Source: Ephemerocybe angulata (taxonomy: Eukaryota > Basidiomycota > Agaricomycetes > Agaricales > Psathyrellaceae). From it: DNA of 64,000 bases. Where the stretch lies: NCBI GenBank assembly GCA_013368325.1, contig JAACJK010000125.1, forward strand, positions 89,442 to 153,441, read 5' to 3'. Under the pieces are notes generated by a model. That model saw only the letters and a list, made by a program, of their open reading frames with translations. It made no database searches and was not told where the DNA came from. A program made the position numbers and the translations under genes. Of this stretch, positions 25,780 to 36,975 are shown in pieces (position 1 is the stretch's first letter; each line of letters starts with the position of its first letter).

Positions 25780-26364
25780 TTAAGCGCCCATCTCCAAGAC
25801 GCTTGCTGATTGTGGGGTTGGGGACGCTCGAGCGAGTTCAAGATTAAAAGGGAGAAACGGCGTAGTCATGGTCGTAATACCTGCCCTGAGAGGCCCATGA
25901 CTGAGGTTAAACAGACACCGAAGGCGCAATCGTTGCTCAGGAGAAGGGGTACTTACGTGTGCGAGCTTACCCCAGTGCCCTGCTAAAGTCACCTGCATGG
26001 ACCCTGCGATACCCTTGACTTTGAGCTTGTTGGATGTTCTGTTGAGTTGTCCAGTGACATGGATCAGTAGTTGGCCATGGTGTAATGATTGGTGAATGCT
26101 CCCTCCTGGTGATGGTGGCAATAATGGACCTTGAATGTGAGCTTCATGTGGAACTGTGGGTGCGTAGAGTTGGAGGGGTGATGGGCTGTCCAGGAAAATG
26201 CCCACAGGCTGCCACAGTCGTCTGCTCGCATGGAAGGAAGATATCGCAAGATGGATATGACCAGCTCGTTTCCTTTGCGCACGGTGCAGCATCATCACGA
26301 AATGATATGGATTTCGTCTGAGCTGTGATATATATAGATAGTTCGAAGACGGGTCTGATATCAT
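25780..26364 (-). CDS. Hypothetical 194-residue open frame, weak support
   Basis: An uninterrupted leftward frame lies in the 1.5-kb gap between the dioxygenase gene and the RING-PH-VWA gene, with a TATATATAG-like stretch near 26328-26336 just inside its upstream end. I recognise no domain. The middle (SIHQSLHHGQLLIHVTGQL and KVKGIAGSMQVTLAGHW) looks protein-like, but another frame also stays open over much of it. It may be a real small gene with an intron near 25960, or chance. The flanks, 25215-25779 and 26365-26742, hold no other gene I can support. Confidence 0.2.
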   Translation of the reverse strand: MISDPSSNYLYISQLRRNPYHFVMMLHRAQRKRAGHIHLAISSFHASRRLWQPVGIFLDSPSPLQLYAPTVPHEAHIQGPLLPPSPGGSIHQSLHHGQLLIHVTGQLNRTSNKLKVKGIAGSMQVTLAGHWGKLAHVSTPSPEQRLRLRCLFNLSHGPLRAGITTMTTPFLPFNLELARASPTPQSASVLEMGA

Positions 26365-26742
26365 ATCAGCAAGAAGGACTGCAGTTGATGCGGCTCGAAC
26401 AGGGCCCTCTGGGGCGAATGGAGGGTACGTACTTATTCCCTCGCCACAAGACCGAAATGGGTGTCGAAAGATGTCGAATTAAGCTGAGATTCGGATACAA
26501 ATGGGTGGTGATAGACAGGCGGAATTCTGGGCGAAAGGGCAGCGACGACGATGGGTCGATTAATGCTGGCACAGAGCGGTAGATTCATTTTATTGGACCC
26601 CGAGATTAGCGATTAAGGGGAGGTAATGGCGGTGGAGAGCAACGGGCAGAAGACGACGTGTCTGGGTAAAGGAATCGAAAGTCCGAAAAAGGAAGAATTG
26701 GATGTGTGAAAAGGGACATGGGATTTTGTGGCAAGTTGACCG

Positions 26743-29700
26743 ATGATACCTGCGTTCCCCCCGGGAAAGTGGCACAGGAGCTCCTCGACGGCCTCGCTCC
26801 AGGTTCCCCTCTCCCCGTCGTACACCGACCCCCGCCCCCCGCCAAAGCCCCCCAGCATCTCCCACTCCATCAGGGCCGCCTTCCACCGCGCTCCCTCGGT
26901 CCGCTCAGGCCTCTCCGCCGACACCACAGACAGCGACAGCACCTCAAATCACCCCTACGCCCAGCCCAGGATGCCGCCCATCCCCGTCGTATCGTCCCGC
27001 CCCGACGACGACGACGAGTGCCCCGTCTGTCTCGAGCCCCTCAGCTTCTCCTTCCGACTCCCAGGCGAGAAACCCCATATCGTCCCCGAGTGCGGTCATG
27101 CCCTGCACGAGGTGCGCCCAGGTCCGCTCATATAACCCGGTTTCTGACCCTTCGTAGGCCTGCTTCACCGCCGTCTACGGCCCACCACCAAACCAGAGCA
27201 GATCCATGCCCCGCAAGTCCAATGTCGGCGTCTGCGGCGTCTGCAGACGCCCTATGAAGGTCGGAGATGGCGATGGTGGAAAGTCAAACAGTGCGTTCTT
27301 ATTTTCTTTGTCCTGCTGAATGTTGTCCCGACCTCGTCATCAGAACTCGCTGCATTGACCGGAATGGGCGACAGTCGCGCCGCACCAATGTATCCGGGCA
27401 GAGACACTCCGACAGCGCTCGTCCGACCACCACCTCAGCCGTACGACCCTACGCAGGACGACCCGCTCGAATCTGTACATCGCGCGCCCTCAGAATCGAC
27501 ACCGTACATCGTCGCACCCTCCATCGAAGTCCGCCCCGAGTTCTCGTCTCTAACTCGATCAAACGACCCCAGCCAACCGTTGACATGCCTCGTTGTTATC
27601 GAACTTCCGGCCAGGCGCCCAACGTCTGCCCCTGGTCAAATCATGCCCGATAACTACAGCCAACGCGGTGCGAGAAGTTTACGGGACGCTGCACCCTCGC
27701 CACAGCACTCCGGTCGTTCCAGCCCTCGCACGGAAACGAATTCGCGGTCGCTGCAGCACCAACAGCAGTCACACCAGCACCAGCACCAGCACCAGCGCAT
27801 GAACCAGTACAGCACGCACGAGCAAGCCATCGATCCAGCCCGCGGCGCATCCCCTCAAAGCTTCCAAAACAGGCCCATGACAGCAACTTCTCAAGATGTG
27901 GACACTAATTCGAACTACGGTAGCAACGGCCTTATCCATTCGGAGGAGGACTCGCCTTTCGCAGCCATCACGGAGGATCTGCGCAACCGTATCATCGACT
28001 GGAAGGGGCATCCACTTTCCGACTTGGGCCCGCTGCAGATGTACGACCTGCTCTCTGTTCGAAGGGATTCGGCGATACGCGAATTCTACGTCTACCTATT
28101 CAAGGAGGCTATCATCTGCGTCGTCGAGGAGAAAAAACGAGGCTTTACTCGTCTTCTTGGGAACTCCGGGTTGGGTGATACCAGCTCTATGACCGGCCAG
28201 TCCAAGGGCGTTTTACGTCTCAAGGGCCGAATCTACGTTCGTCATATCAAGAACGTGACCGCATCGTCTTCTGCAGGGGAGATGAGCCTAACGATTGACA
28301 TGGAGGACGAACTCGCATCCTTCATCTTGATTTTCAAGGAACGCACGTCGATGGATGCTTGGAAAAACAACATCCAGTCGTTGGTTACCATGTTCCAGAG
28401 GCAGAATGGCATCATTCCCCAACAGGCCGCCGCACAGCAGGCTGGGGGACGCAACCTCGACATCGAGGAGTTTGGCGGTAGCGCAAAGGCCATGCGCATG
28501 CTTAGTGGGAGCACGCACACGTCTGTCAGTACCATGGACAGCCTTCTCAATCCTTCGTCCAGATCTACTGTTTCGTCGTCAACCTCGCACAATGGGTCTC
28601 TGGGCCAACCTCCACATGGCGGCTCTAGGCAGCCACAACTTAAACTATCTACCTTGGGCGAAGAGGACGATGACTTGGGCAATATTGACCCAGGCCGATA
28701 CGACTACCGAACACCTTCTGCGCCGTCACCCGTACCATTTGTCGTGGCACCGCACAACTCCAGTGGCCCTTCGAACTCGCTTTCACCCCTCCCGCATCCC
28801 CCGATGGATCTCATCCTCGTGATTTCATTGCCGCCTCCCACCGCTGTACCGAGTACAGCGCAGCTCAAAATCCGCGTTATCAAGGCGACGCTTGATTTCA
28901 CCGTAGCTTCACTTGGCAAAAAGGACCGCCTCAGCCTGGTCACTTTCGAGGTTGGGCCTGGGGGTCGGGTACGTAAGACGCCATTTTTGAGCGCAGGGAA
29001 GGAGGCGAGCCGGAGAAGGCTGGAGAAGTTTGTGGATGAGATTGGCCTGCGGTTGGAGGAGAGCCAGGATGAGTTCCTGGTACGGGGGAGTAAGGAGGAG
29101 AAGACGGACGTCGTTACTGCGGTAAATCATGGTGCGTACCCCTGCCTGCCTGTCGAGCGGCGGACAAATGTTATCTTTTCGCTGGTTTTCATCTGACTGA
29201 CTTCATGCCCTGACAGGCTTGGACGTGGTGTTGCAACGGAAATCACGCAACCCAATATCAGGGCTAATTCTGGTCAGCGACGCGTCGGACAGCACGAGGA
29301 GAGCGCAGATGGATTTGGTTCTGGCCCGCGCGGAAGCGGCAAATGTCCCGATCCACTCATTTGGGTACGGACGGTCCCACGATCCAGCCTCGCTCTGGCT
29401 CATGTCGAATCACACGAGCGGCACCTACACTTTCGTCAAGGACTGGTACGATCTCCGGAGCTGTGTTGCTGGATGTGTCGGGGGTATGATGTCCATCGGG
29501 CTTCTCAATATGAAGCTTCACATGAAGATCGTCGATGGCTATCGGTTCAGGATACGCAAGGTATCAGGAGGCCCATCTTCCATCTTGGCCAGCGACGGGC
29601 AGAACGTGGACGTAGATATTGGGGAACTACGGTATGGCGAGCGGAAAGAGATGCTGATCGAGCTCGAGCTGGACAACACGGACATGCAGAAGATGGCCGC

Positions 29701-30530
29701 GATGGCTGCTGCGAGGCAAAACGGCAACGGGAATGGAGGGAGGAATGGGCGGGGGATGGACGCGACGGATCGCTTTGTGCAGAGTCTGGGACTCGACTCT
29801 CTGGCGATTGACGATAGCGCAGATATGATGGACGGGATGATGGATAGGATGATAGATGAAGTCCCAGTGGTTGAGGTCGATGGAAGCTTCTTCGACCCCG
29901 CTGCTGCGAAGCACGTCTCGAGGCTCGCCCACCCTGTGCTCCTGACCATCACACTGCTGCCGAATACGGGCTCGCAGCAGCAGCAGAAGCCGCCGTCGAG
30001 CGTCAGCGATCCTGTGATTGTGAGGCGACGGATGGAGCTGCTTGCTAGCGACATGATCACAAGGGCGCTGGTACTGGTGTCGAGAAGGAACTTCCCGCAG
30101 GCCCAAAAGATCATGGGCGAGACGAAGAGGATTCTGCATACTGTGCTGCAGACGATTTCGAGGACGCTGCCACCGCCGCCGAGTCACCATAATGGGAGCG
30201 CTATGGGTGGGGCGAGGAACAGGAAGGAGCAGCTCACGATCAAAGCCGTTCAGGCGATGCAGAGCATCCTTCAGGACCTGCAGATTCTGAGTGAGGCACT
30301 CGAAGATAACGTTGAGCTGTTCGCGCATGACCAGAGGAATTTCGGTGCTCAGCAGGTATGTGTGGCGTCTTCAATACAGTTGGCTTTTACTTACGTCATT
30401 TTCATAGGCTATGATTCTCAGGGATCAGAAGAGCTGGAGCAGCCGGAGTGCTACTGAGAGGCTATTTTGGACTACAGACAACTCGATTGAGCTGGCCTCA
30501 AGAGCGACGGACTGGGTACCAAGAGAGTGA
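26743..30530 (+). CDS. RING-PH-VWA protein, Far1/Ste5-type signalling scaffold candidate
   Basis: Five exons (26743-27111, 27158-27290, 27344-29131, 29217-30355, 30408-30530) join in frame to about 1,183 residues. Residues roughly 90-165 form a RING-H2 finger: CPVCLEPLSF, CGHALHEACF and CGVCRRPM, with the last Cys pair after an intron. A disordered Ser/Gln/His-rich region follows. A PH-type domain comes next, around EDLRNRIIDWKGHPL to SMDAWKNNIQSL. A von Willebrand A domain then starts MDLILVISLPP and includes GLILVSDASDSTRRAQMDL and VPIHSFGYGRSHD. The tail is helical. The same domain order is known for Far1/Ste5-family scaffolds that assemble pheromone-responsive MAP-kinase modules at the membrane, and this is the basis of the call. 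RING E3 activity is an alternative. No signal peptide is seen. Confidence 0.8.
27772..27797 (+). repeat. CACCAG codon repeat (His-Gln tract)
   Basis: A short tandem run of CACCAG units inside the RING-PH-VWA gene encodes alternating His-Gln in the disordered linker. Such tracts are length-variable, and this one lies outside all recognised domains. Confidence 0.8.
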
Positions 30531-31574
30531 GGTAGTGCCAGTATAGGTTTTCTGTCTGCAGCGATCTCTTTTTTCAGTCCCATCCCTCGACTTTCTCCTC
30601 TTCTCCTTATTTCTTGTGTTTTCCCTCTTTCTTCTTTTTGATTCGCGATATCATTATCTTTCGTCTGGGCGCTCAAACATTTACGATGGCCGGTCTGCCC
30701 TCTTTCTATTCTATTCACCATCTCTATTATGTACCTGCCATATGCCCTCTGCATGGTTGTAACATCTCGCTGCCGTTCCTTTCCTCCTACTAGTATTTTC
30801 TTTGGTCTTGGAGTTTCTCGTTCGGGGCCTGTCATGCCCTCATCGTTGGCTTGCCCTCCATGTCGGTGTTGGTTTGACTCGACAACCCTACATTCCCTTC
30901 TATCTCTCCGGGTGTTATTCCCCGCAATCATCGCCACATTCTTTCCTTGAATCGCATTTCCCTATCGCTATCCTTACTACCTAGCACGCTATCCCTACAC
31001 CATCTACCGACATACAAGCTGACGCCACATGCACATACATACATCTCCGGCGCCCCCACCCTCCTTCCCTCTTTCTGTTTATTTTGGTTCCTCTGGTGTT
31101 GTCGCTCCTTCGTCTCTCTCTCTCTTTTTTTATCGCACTACTACTGCGACATCGAAGTACCACCGCTTATCTCTACTATTACTGTGATACCACCGCTGTT
31201 ATATTTGATCTCTCTCTCGTACCGATGAGCTACTTTGTGTGAGTGAGGATGACTCGAGAAGGTGGACAGTATCGACCTGGACCGAGCGCTTAATGGGCGC
31301 TCAGCCTAAGCGTGGGAAATCGTCCAAGCGGATGCAGCGGGGTCAACAGACTCACTTGATTCAGATTGACCAGATCCACCAAGATAGTGTGGTATGTGTG
31401 GCTCTCCCGATCTTCAAGCTTCAGGTTGGACGGTCTCCATGGCAGAATCCTGCGCCCATGCCCTTCAGCACGCAATTCCAATGACTTCCTTCTGAACTTG
31501 AAGTTGACCGTGATGCGATCACACGATGATAACACGCCAACTTGGAGTTTCAACTTGTACTATCATCACCTTCC
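30531..31574. other. Pyrimidine-rich intergenic region
   Basis: About 1 kb of strongly C/T-rich plus-strand sequence, especially 30560-31230, where runs of TCTCTCTC and TTTTTTT occur near 31116-31130. It follows the scaffold gene and precedes the RPA2-like gene, and is likely 3' UTR plus promoter. Open frames here are low-complexity artefacts. Confidence 0.5.
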
Positions 31575-33049
31575 ATGGCCTCGTTTCCTGATGTCGAAAG
31601 CCTCAGTCAAGAGATAGCTCAGATTCATCTACAAGGTGACCTGATTCTTGACCAGGCCGTTGGACAACACATTCGCCGAGTTACGATTGCTCAGATACTA
31701 AATGCCCCCGGAATGGGTCTTCCTAACCATCGCTTACGGATAGGTGGGCGGGAGTGTAAATTTGTCAGTGATACTATTCAGCTCTGCAGATGAAACGGAA
31801 CTCTTAACCCTCTTCATTCTTTCGATAGGTAGAGTTGGTGGCAAACGTCGTTTCTGTCGAGAAATCTGAATTCGAGATCACGTTCGTCCTGGACGATGGG
31901 TATGGTAGGACGGAGGCGCGGCTTTCCATTCCTCGGCCTGGCGCCAAACCACTGTCGGAGAAGATAACAGTTGGTATTGACTCTCTTGAGTGCGTACACC
32001 ATTACCTCGACTGTCTAACCGCCGATAATCGACATGGCTATTACACTGTTATCGGCAGGCCCTTCGATTACGCTCACATCGAAGGCAAAGTCCATCGGCC
32101 TCCTGATGCATCACAGCCGAATATTCAGATATTTAGTTTACGACGACTAAAGTCGGGGGATGAGATATCCCTTCATATGCTTCAGATACTTTCTGAGATC
32201 AGAGTTGAGTGGACTCTTAATGGCAACAATCCGGGCACGATACTACAGAGATTTTTTTTCTTGCAGAACTCCGAGTCCATGGATAATATAACAGCGGCTG
32301 AACCGGCCGAACCGACCGTCAAGCCTGTGTCGAAACCTCTTGCTGGAGAATTGCCCTCTCCGCCCAAGCAAGCTCGGGCTAAGACACGATCACAGTCGAA
32401 CTCGGCTCATCAAGGCCCCCTTGCAGAGGATTCGGCCCTTCCACAAAAGATAGGTCGGGTCAAGACCAGTTCTATGTCCAACCAGGCCGAGGTGCTGCCT
32501 GCTGAAGGAATAGGTTCAACATATACTCCACCAAAGAGAACAAAACCACGAAAGTCCACACTCCAGGAGCCCCTTCATGGGGGAGCACCGCAGTCCGACT
32601 CAAATCGCGACCGTAAGGGGAAGTCTAAGGAGCCATTTACGCCCTTCCCTGTTACGAATATCCTTGGGGCTTCAATTCCATCTCGAGAGCCGGCATCCTC
32701 ATTGATTGTTCTCCGAAATCCCCCTGTCAAGAGAAGCGCAAAGAACCTGCCAGACGCCCTTCGCATACATCCCAAGTCAGTAGGGAGCCACATCCTCAGA
32801 TATTTCCGGCACAACATGCGTGCTGCTACCAGCGATAGTGGTATTGCTGTGCACAACGAAATGTTGAAATTCCTCATGCTTGAGCAAGGTCTGATGACGA
32901 TGGAGCCATTAGATTTCAAGTAGGCCCCCTTACTATATCTTGCAAACTTGACCTGACTTCAAGTCACCAGAGAGGCTCTAGACCTCCTCATGGAAGAAGG
33001 CTACATATATCAAACCATCGATGAGTTCCATTTCGCCTTGGTGACATAA
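31575..33049 (+). CDS. Divergent RPA2-like single-strand DNA-binding protein
   Basis: Three exons (31575-31763, 31829-32919, 32971-33049) give about 452 residues. Replication protein A subunit 2 has an OB fold and a C-terminal winged helix. The OB fold here runs from HIRRVTIAQILNA through VELVANVVSVEKSEFEITFVL, GYYTVIGRPFDYAHIEG and IQIFSLRRLKSGDEISLHML. The winged helix is at the end: ILRYFRHNM, VHNEMLKFLMLEQG, then EALDLLMEEGYIYQTID. Between them is a disordered linker of roughly 180 residues, rich in Pro/Ser/Lys. Typical RPA2 is about 270 residues with an N-terminal phosphorylated Gly/Ser region; this protein lacks that region and has a long linker. It is therefore more likely a paralogue than the canonical subunit. 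The role in DNA replication or repair is inferred. Confidence 0.72.
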
Positions 33050-33490
33050 AGCTGAAGGACAGCCAAAGCGAAGCAGTACACGTCTCGGGCAGCCTCAGTA
33101 AGTCGCCATTTGCTTCCGTGGAATGTTACTCGAGCTGACCATGGGACATGTTTAGGACTCGTACTGTAGTACATAAACAACCTCCATCCTAAGCGCCATC
33201 GAGAGCTTTACACCACTATTGAAGACGTTATAGCAGCTGCGATACCTATGTGGGAGCTCCCCCTTGTTGGCCATAATCATCCGCATCGAGAGCGATTCTG
33301 AGTTCCCTAGCTGTTCCTCGTGGATCCGAACGTTCGAATTATCAGCACTGCCGATGTTCCCCCTCAGAGGCTAGAGTGGCGGCAGCAGGGCTTCTTGGAA
33401 GAACATGCAAAGGGCCTGGGCCAGGATGCATCGTTGCGCCATACGATGCCTGCTGAGCTGCAGGACAAGATCTTCTCTATCACGATCTAG
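33050..33490 (+). pseudogene. DUF4246 protein relic
   Basis: Immediately after the RPA2-like stop, fragments typical of the fungal DUF4246 family occur in order. They are a piece with SEAVHVSG near 33070-33095, then YINNLHPKRHRELYTTIED and AAAIPMWE near 33170-33260, then LVDPNVRIISTADVPPQRLEW near 33317-33375 and MPAELQDKIFSI near 33447-33485. In-frame stops (for example TGA near 33299) and lack of the main N-terminal body show that it is broken. The function of DUF4246 proteins is unknown. Confidence 0.65.
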
Positions 33491-33868
33491 CTGTTGAGTC
33501 GGACTTGGAAAAGGCCAAAGAGCTCAGACAAAGGGTAGAATAAGAGAGGGATATTTTCGCCAGAGCGTTCCAGTTGTACAGTACAGCGCAAGAGCTTGTA
33601 GTAGACGACGATTGTAGTCCAGGAATCCTCCGTTATATGTCCGGCCGAGGTGCACAAAGGTGGTTGATTTGCTTACGTAAAGCGAGCGTGCCACGACGGG
33701 AGGACGTTGAATCGCACGCACCGTCATCAACGCCGTCAATCCTTCTTTCTCTAATTCTACTCTACGTGTCAGTAATTCTGCCCTCCCAGGTTCCTTCTTG
33801 CTCCTGACCTTATCGTTACTGCTGCAGCCATCCTCGACCACCCCTCTTCTTTACCGGTACCGGTAACC
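33491..33868. other. Promoter region of the Pmt4 gene
   Basis: About 380 bases between the DUF4246 relic and the PMT start. The last 120 bases are C/T-rich, as expected for a strong fungal promoter/leader. No gene seen. Confidence 0.5.
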
Positions 33869-36658
33869 ATGTCGAGTAAGGGGAAGTTGAGGCAGAGGAA
33901 CCCTCAGCCTGAGGCGTCTACCTCGAATTATGAATACGACCAGGTGCAGGAGGATGAGCACCACGCAGACATCTACACGAGCCCGGTGAGTATCTCCGCC
34001 ATGTTAAGCGTCTTGTGGAGGTTTATAGGCGCCGCGTATTGACTGTTCGTTGCAGAAAAGCCGGAGCGGCATCGAGAAGTTCTTCGAGGGCTCTCAGGGC
34101 AGCATTATCGTTGTCTCTGCGCTGACGGCCTTGGCCTTTGCTCTGAGGTTCTACAAGATTAGCCACCCCGACCAAGTTGTGTACGTGTCACGTCAACACC
34201 GGACTCTACGCGAAGACGGTCAAATCTAACCGCCACTCCTAGTTTCGACGAAGTCCACTTCGGCAAGTTCGCGGCGTACTACATCACGCACCAGTACTAC
34301 TTCGATGTGCACCCTCCACTCGCAAAGATGCTCTTCGGGCTGGCTGGCTGGTTCGTCGGCTTCGATGGGTCCTTCCTCTTCGAGAACATTGGCGACAGCT
34401 ACATCACCAACAATGTACCCTACGTCGGAATGCGCGCCCTCCCCGCCGTCCTTGGAAGCTTGACCGTCCCCGTTGTTTACGCGATTATGAAGGAGAGCGG
34501 GTTCTCCACGGTTATTGCTGCCTTCTCTGCGTCCCTTATCTTGTTTGGTGAGTAGTCGCGCCCTGTATTGAAGACCTGAAGACTAATGCTACGTGTTGCA
34601 GATAACGCCCACGTCGCCCAGTCCCGTCTGATCTTGCTTGACGCTGCCTTGATCTTCTTCATGTCGCTCACCATCTATTCCTACGTCAAATTCCGCAAAT
34701 ACCGATACATGGAGTTCACATTGGAATGGTGGACCTGGCTCCTCATGACGGGCTTCTGGATGGCCTGCACTTGGGCCTCGAAGGTCAATGGCATCCTCAC
34801 CGTCTTTTGCGTTGGTGTTGCAGTCTTGTTCGACTTGTGGGACATCTTGGATGTTCGCAAGGAGGGCCATACCATGGTGGGTGTTATTCCGCCCTTTCTT
34901 TTGAACACGCGTCTTATACACCTCCCAGGACTACTTCTACTCTCACTTCCTGGCCCGTGCCGGTGGTTTGATCCTCTGGCCATTCATTGTGTATCTGAGC
35001 TTCTTCTGGATCCACTTCCGTGTTCTTACCCAGTCAGGACCTGGAGACACCTTTATGAGCCCTGCCTTCCAGGAGACTCTTGCTGGAAACGAGTTGCTCA
35101 TGTCGAGTCATGGTTCGTTCTCGACACACTGGCAAAAAGAATGCGTACTCAATAGACTTCTCTTTAGATATCTACTACTACGATATCCTCACCTTCCGCC
35201 ACAAGGATACGAAGGTCTTCCTCCACTCTCACCCCGACCGATACCCACTCCAGTATGAGGATGGCCGAGTCAGCAGTCAAGGTCAACAAGTTACCGGATA
35301 CGGCCACAACGATACCAACAACCACTGGCGCATCATCCCCACCAAGTCGCTCCCTGAAACCGGCCGTGGTCGCATCGTCCGCAATAATGATGTCGTCCAA
35401 CTTCTCCACATGCCCACCAATACACTCCTTTTAACCCATGACGTTGCTTCGCCTTTGATGCCCACGAACCAGGAGTTCACCACCTGGGCTCGCGACGACT
35501 ACACCAGGCACAATGATACCCTTTTCAAGATTCAATTGGCCTGGGACGCACCCGAGAATGAGCCATTCAAGAGCAAATCGGGCTACTTCAAGCTCATTCA
35601 TGTGCCGACCAAGGTCGCGCTGTGGACTCACCCCAAGACTCTTCCCGACTGGGCTTTCAAGCAGCAAGAGATTAACGGAAACAAGAATCCTTCTGAGCGC
35701 TCGGCGATCTGGTATGTTGAGGACATCATCGCGGATCAATGTAAGTGACCTGAGCTTTTCTAAATGACCTCAACTAACGCGAGGTATTACAGATAACGAC
35801 GAGCCCGCCGACCGTGATGAAGACCAACGCCCGGTCAAGGTTCCTAAGTCGATGAACTTCTTTAAGAAGTATATCGAATTGCAGCTCCTCATGTTCCAGC
35901 ACAACGCTGGCCTGACCGCGTCGCACCCTTACGCCAGCGGTCCTCTCAATTGGCCATTCATGATCAGCGGTATTAGCTTCTGGACCGACAACGATACCCA
36001 GAAGCAGATCTACCTCGTCGGCAACATCATTGGCTGGTGGACTTGCGTTGTTGGGTTGTCTGTCTTCGTTGGAATCATCGCTGCTGACTTGCTGGCGAGG
36101 CGCAGGGCCATGGATCCCATTCCTGACTGTATGTGGCTCCTTTTTTCCCTTGTTCTGGGCAGAGCCTAACATCAACGCAGCTGTTCGCAACCGCTTGTGG
36201 AACAACACCGGTTTCTTCCTCATCGTTTGGGGTGTTCACTACGCACCCTTCTTCTTGATGAACCGACAGCTCTTTATCCATCACTACCTGCCTTCACACT
36301 TAGCGTCGGCTCTCATTGCTGGTTCAGTGTTGAACTTCATCCTCAGCGATACCATCAACTACCCCATCTCATACGCAACGTCAAAGACAAGACTCCGTCC
36401 ATCTCAGTATGCTGATACCGGCTTCAAGGGCCTGGCTACTGTTCTGGGATATGGTCTTGTTTTGTTCATGATGTTTATCTACATCGCTCCTTTGACCTAC
36501 GGTACACCAGGGTACGTCTCATTTGCTCTTTCATTACGACCACTGCGAGTTCTGACACGCCAATTCCCTCTAGATTGACTGGTGAACAGGTCAACAGCAA
36601 ACGCTTGCTGTCTACGTGGACCTTGCACTTCGCCGCTAAAAAGACTCATGACTCGTAA
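33869..36658 (+). CDS. PMT4: Protein O-mannosyltransferase, Pmt4 type
   Basis: An ER membrane enzyme moving mannose from dolichol-phosphate-mannose to Ser/Thr of secretory proteins (GT39). The start ATG at 33869 is followed by a short cytosolic tail (exon 33869-33985) and multiple exons to TAA 36656-36658. The luminal loop motif FDEVHFGKFAAYY with DVHPPLAKML carries the conserved Asp-Glu pair. Next are ENIGDSYITNNVPYVGMR and several membrane helices, then three MIR repeats (FLHSHPDRYPLQYEDGR, LLHMPTNTLLLTHDVASP, LIHVPTKVALWTHP). More helices and HHYLPSHLASALI close the protein. FDEVHFGKF, the SGPGDTFMSPAFQETL loop and the sequence around the MIRs match the Pmt4 subfamily better than Pmt1 or Pmt2. 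Pmt4 normally works as a homodimer on membrane-anchored substrates. Confidence 0.93.
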
Positions 36659-36975
36659 TGCTTGGTCGATTGAGGGTGTGCGACTCGGACAGATAGTGTG
36701 AATTTTGAGAGCCTTTAGAGAGATACCCCCCTTTGTTTACTAGCACATAGTACCGCACTACTGTAACGACTGTATCTTGTCCCCACACCTATGACAATAC
36801 ACCTACCATTTGTACCAGGCTCCTCTCCCATTTGTGCTGCCGATCTGCTTCCGTGGCCTGGCAGTGACACAGCCACATAACAGTGACGCAGGCGCCGTTA
36901 GCGGCAGCACCCTGACCGTGTTCATCATCATCCCGACCCCGCACACCCGTCTCTGACGTTTCGACCTCGTCGACG
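36659..36975. other. Short intergenic region between PMT4 and MVP1 genes
   Basis: About 317 bases between two co-directional genes. It holds the PMT4 3' UTR and the next promoter; no gene or repeat seen. Confidence 0.5.

Noticed and set aside
30560..31230. Pyrimidine-rich run as a possible repeat element
   Set aside because: No unit structure or flanking duplications; reads as promoter/UTR sequence.
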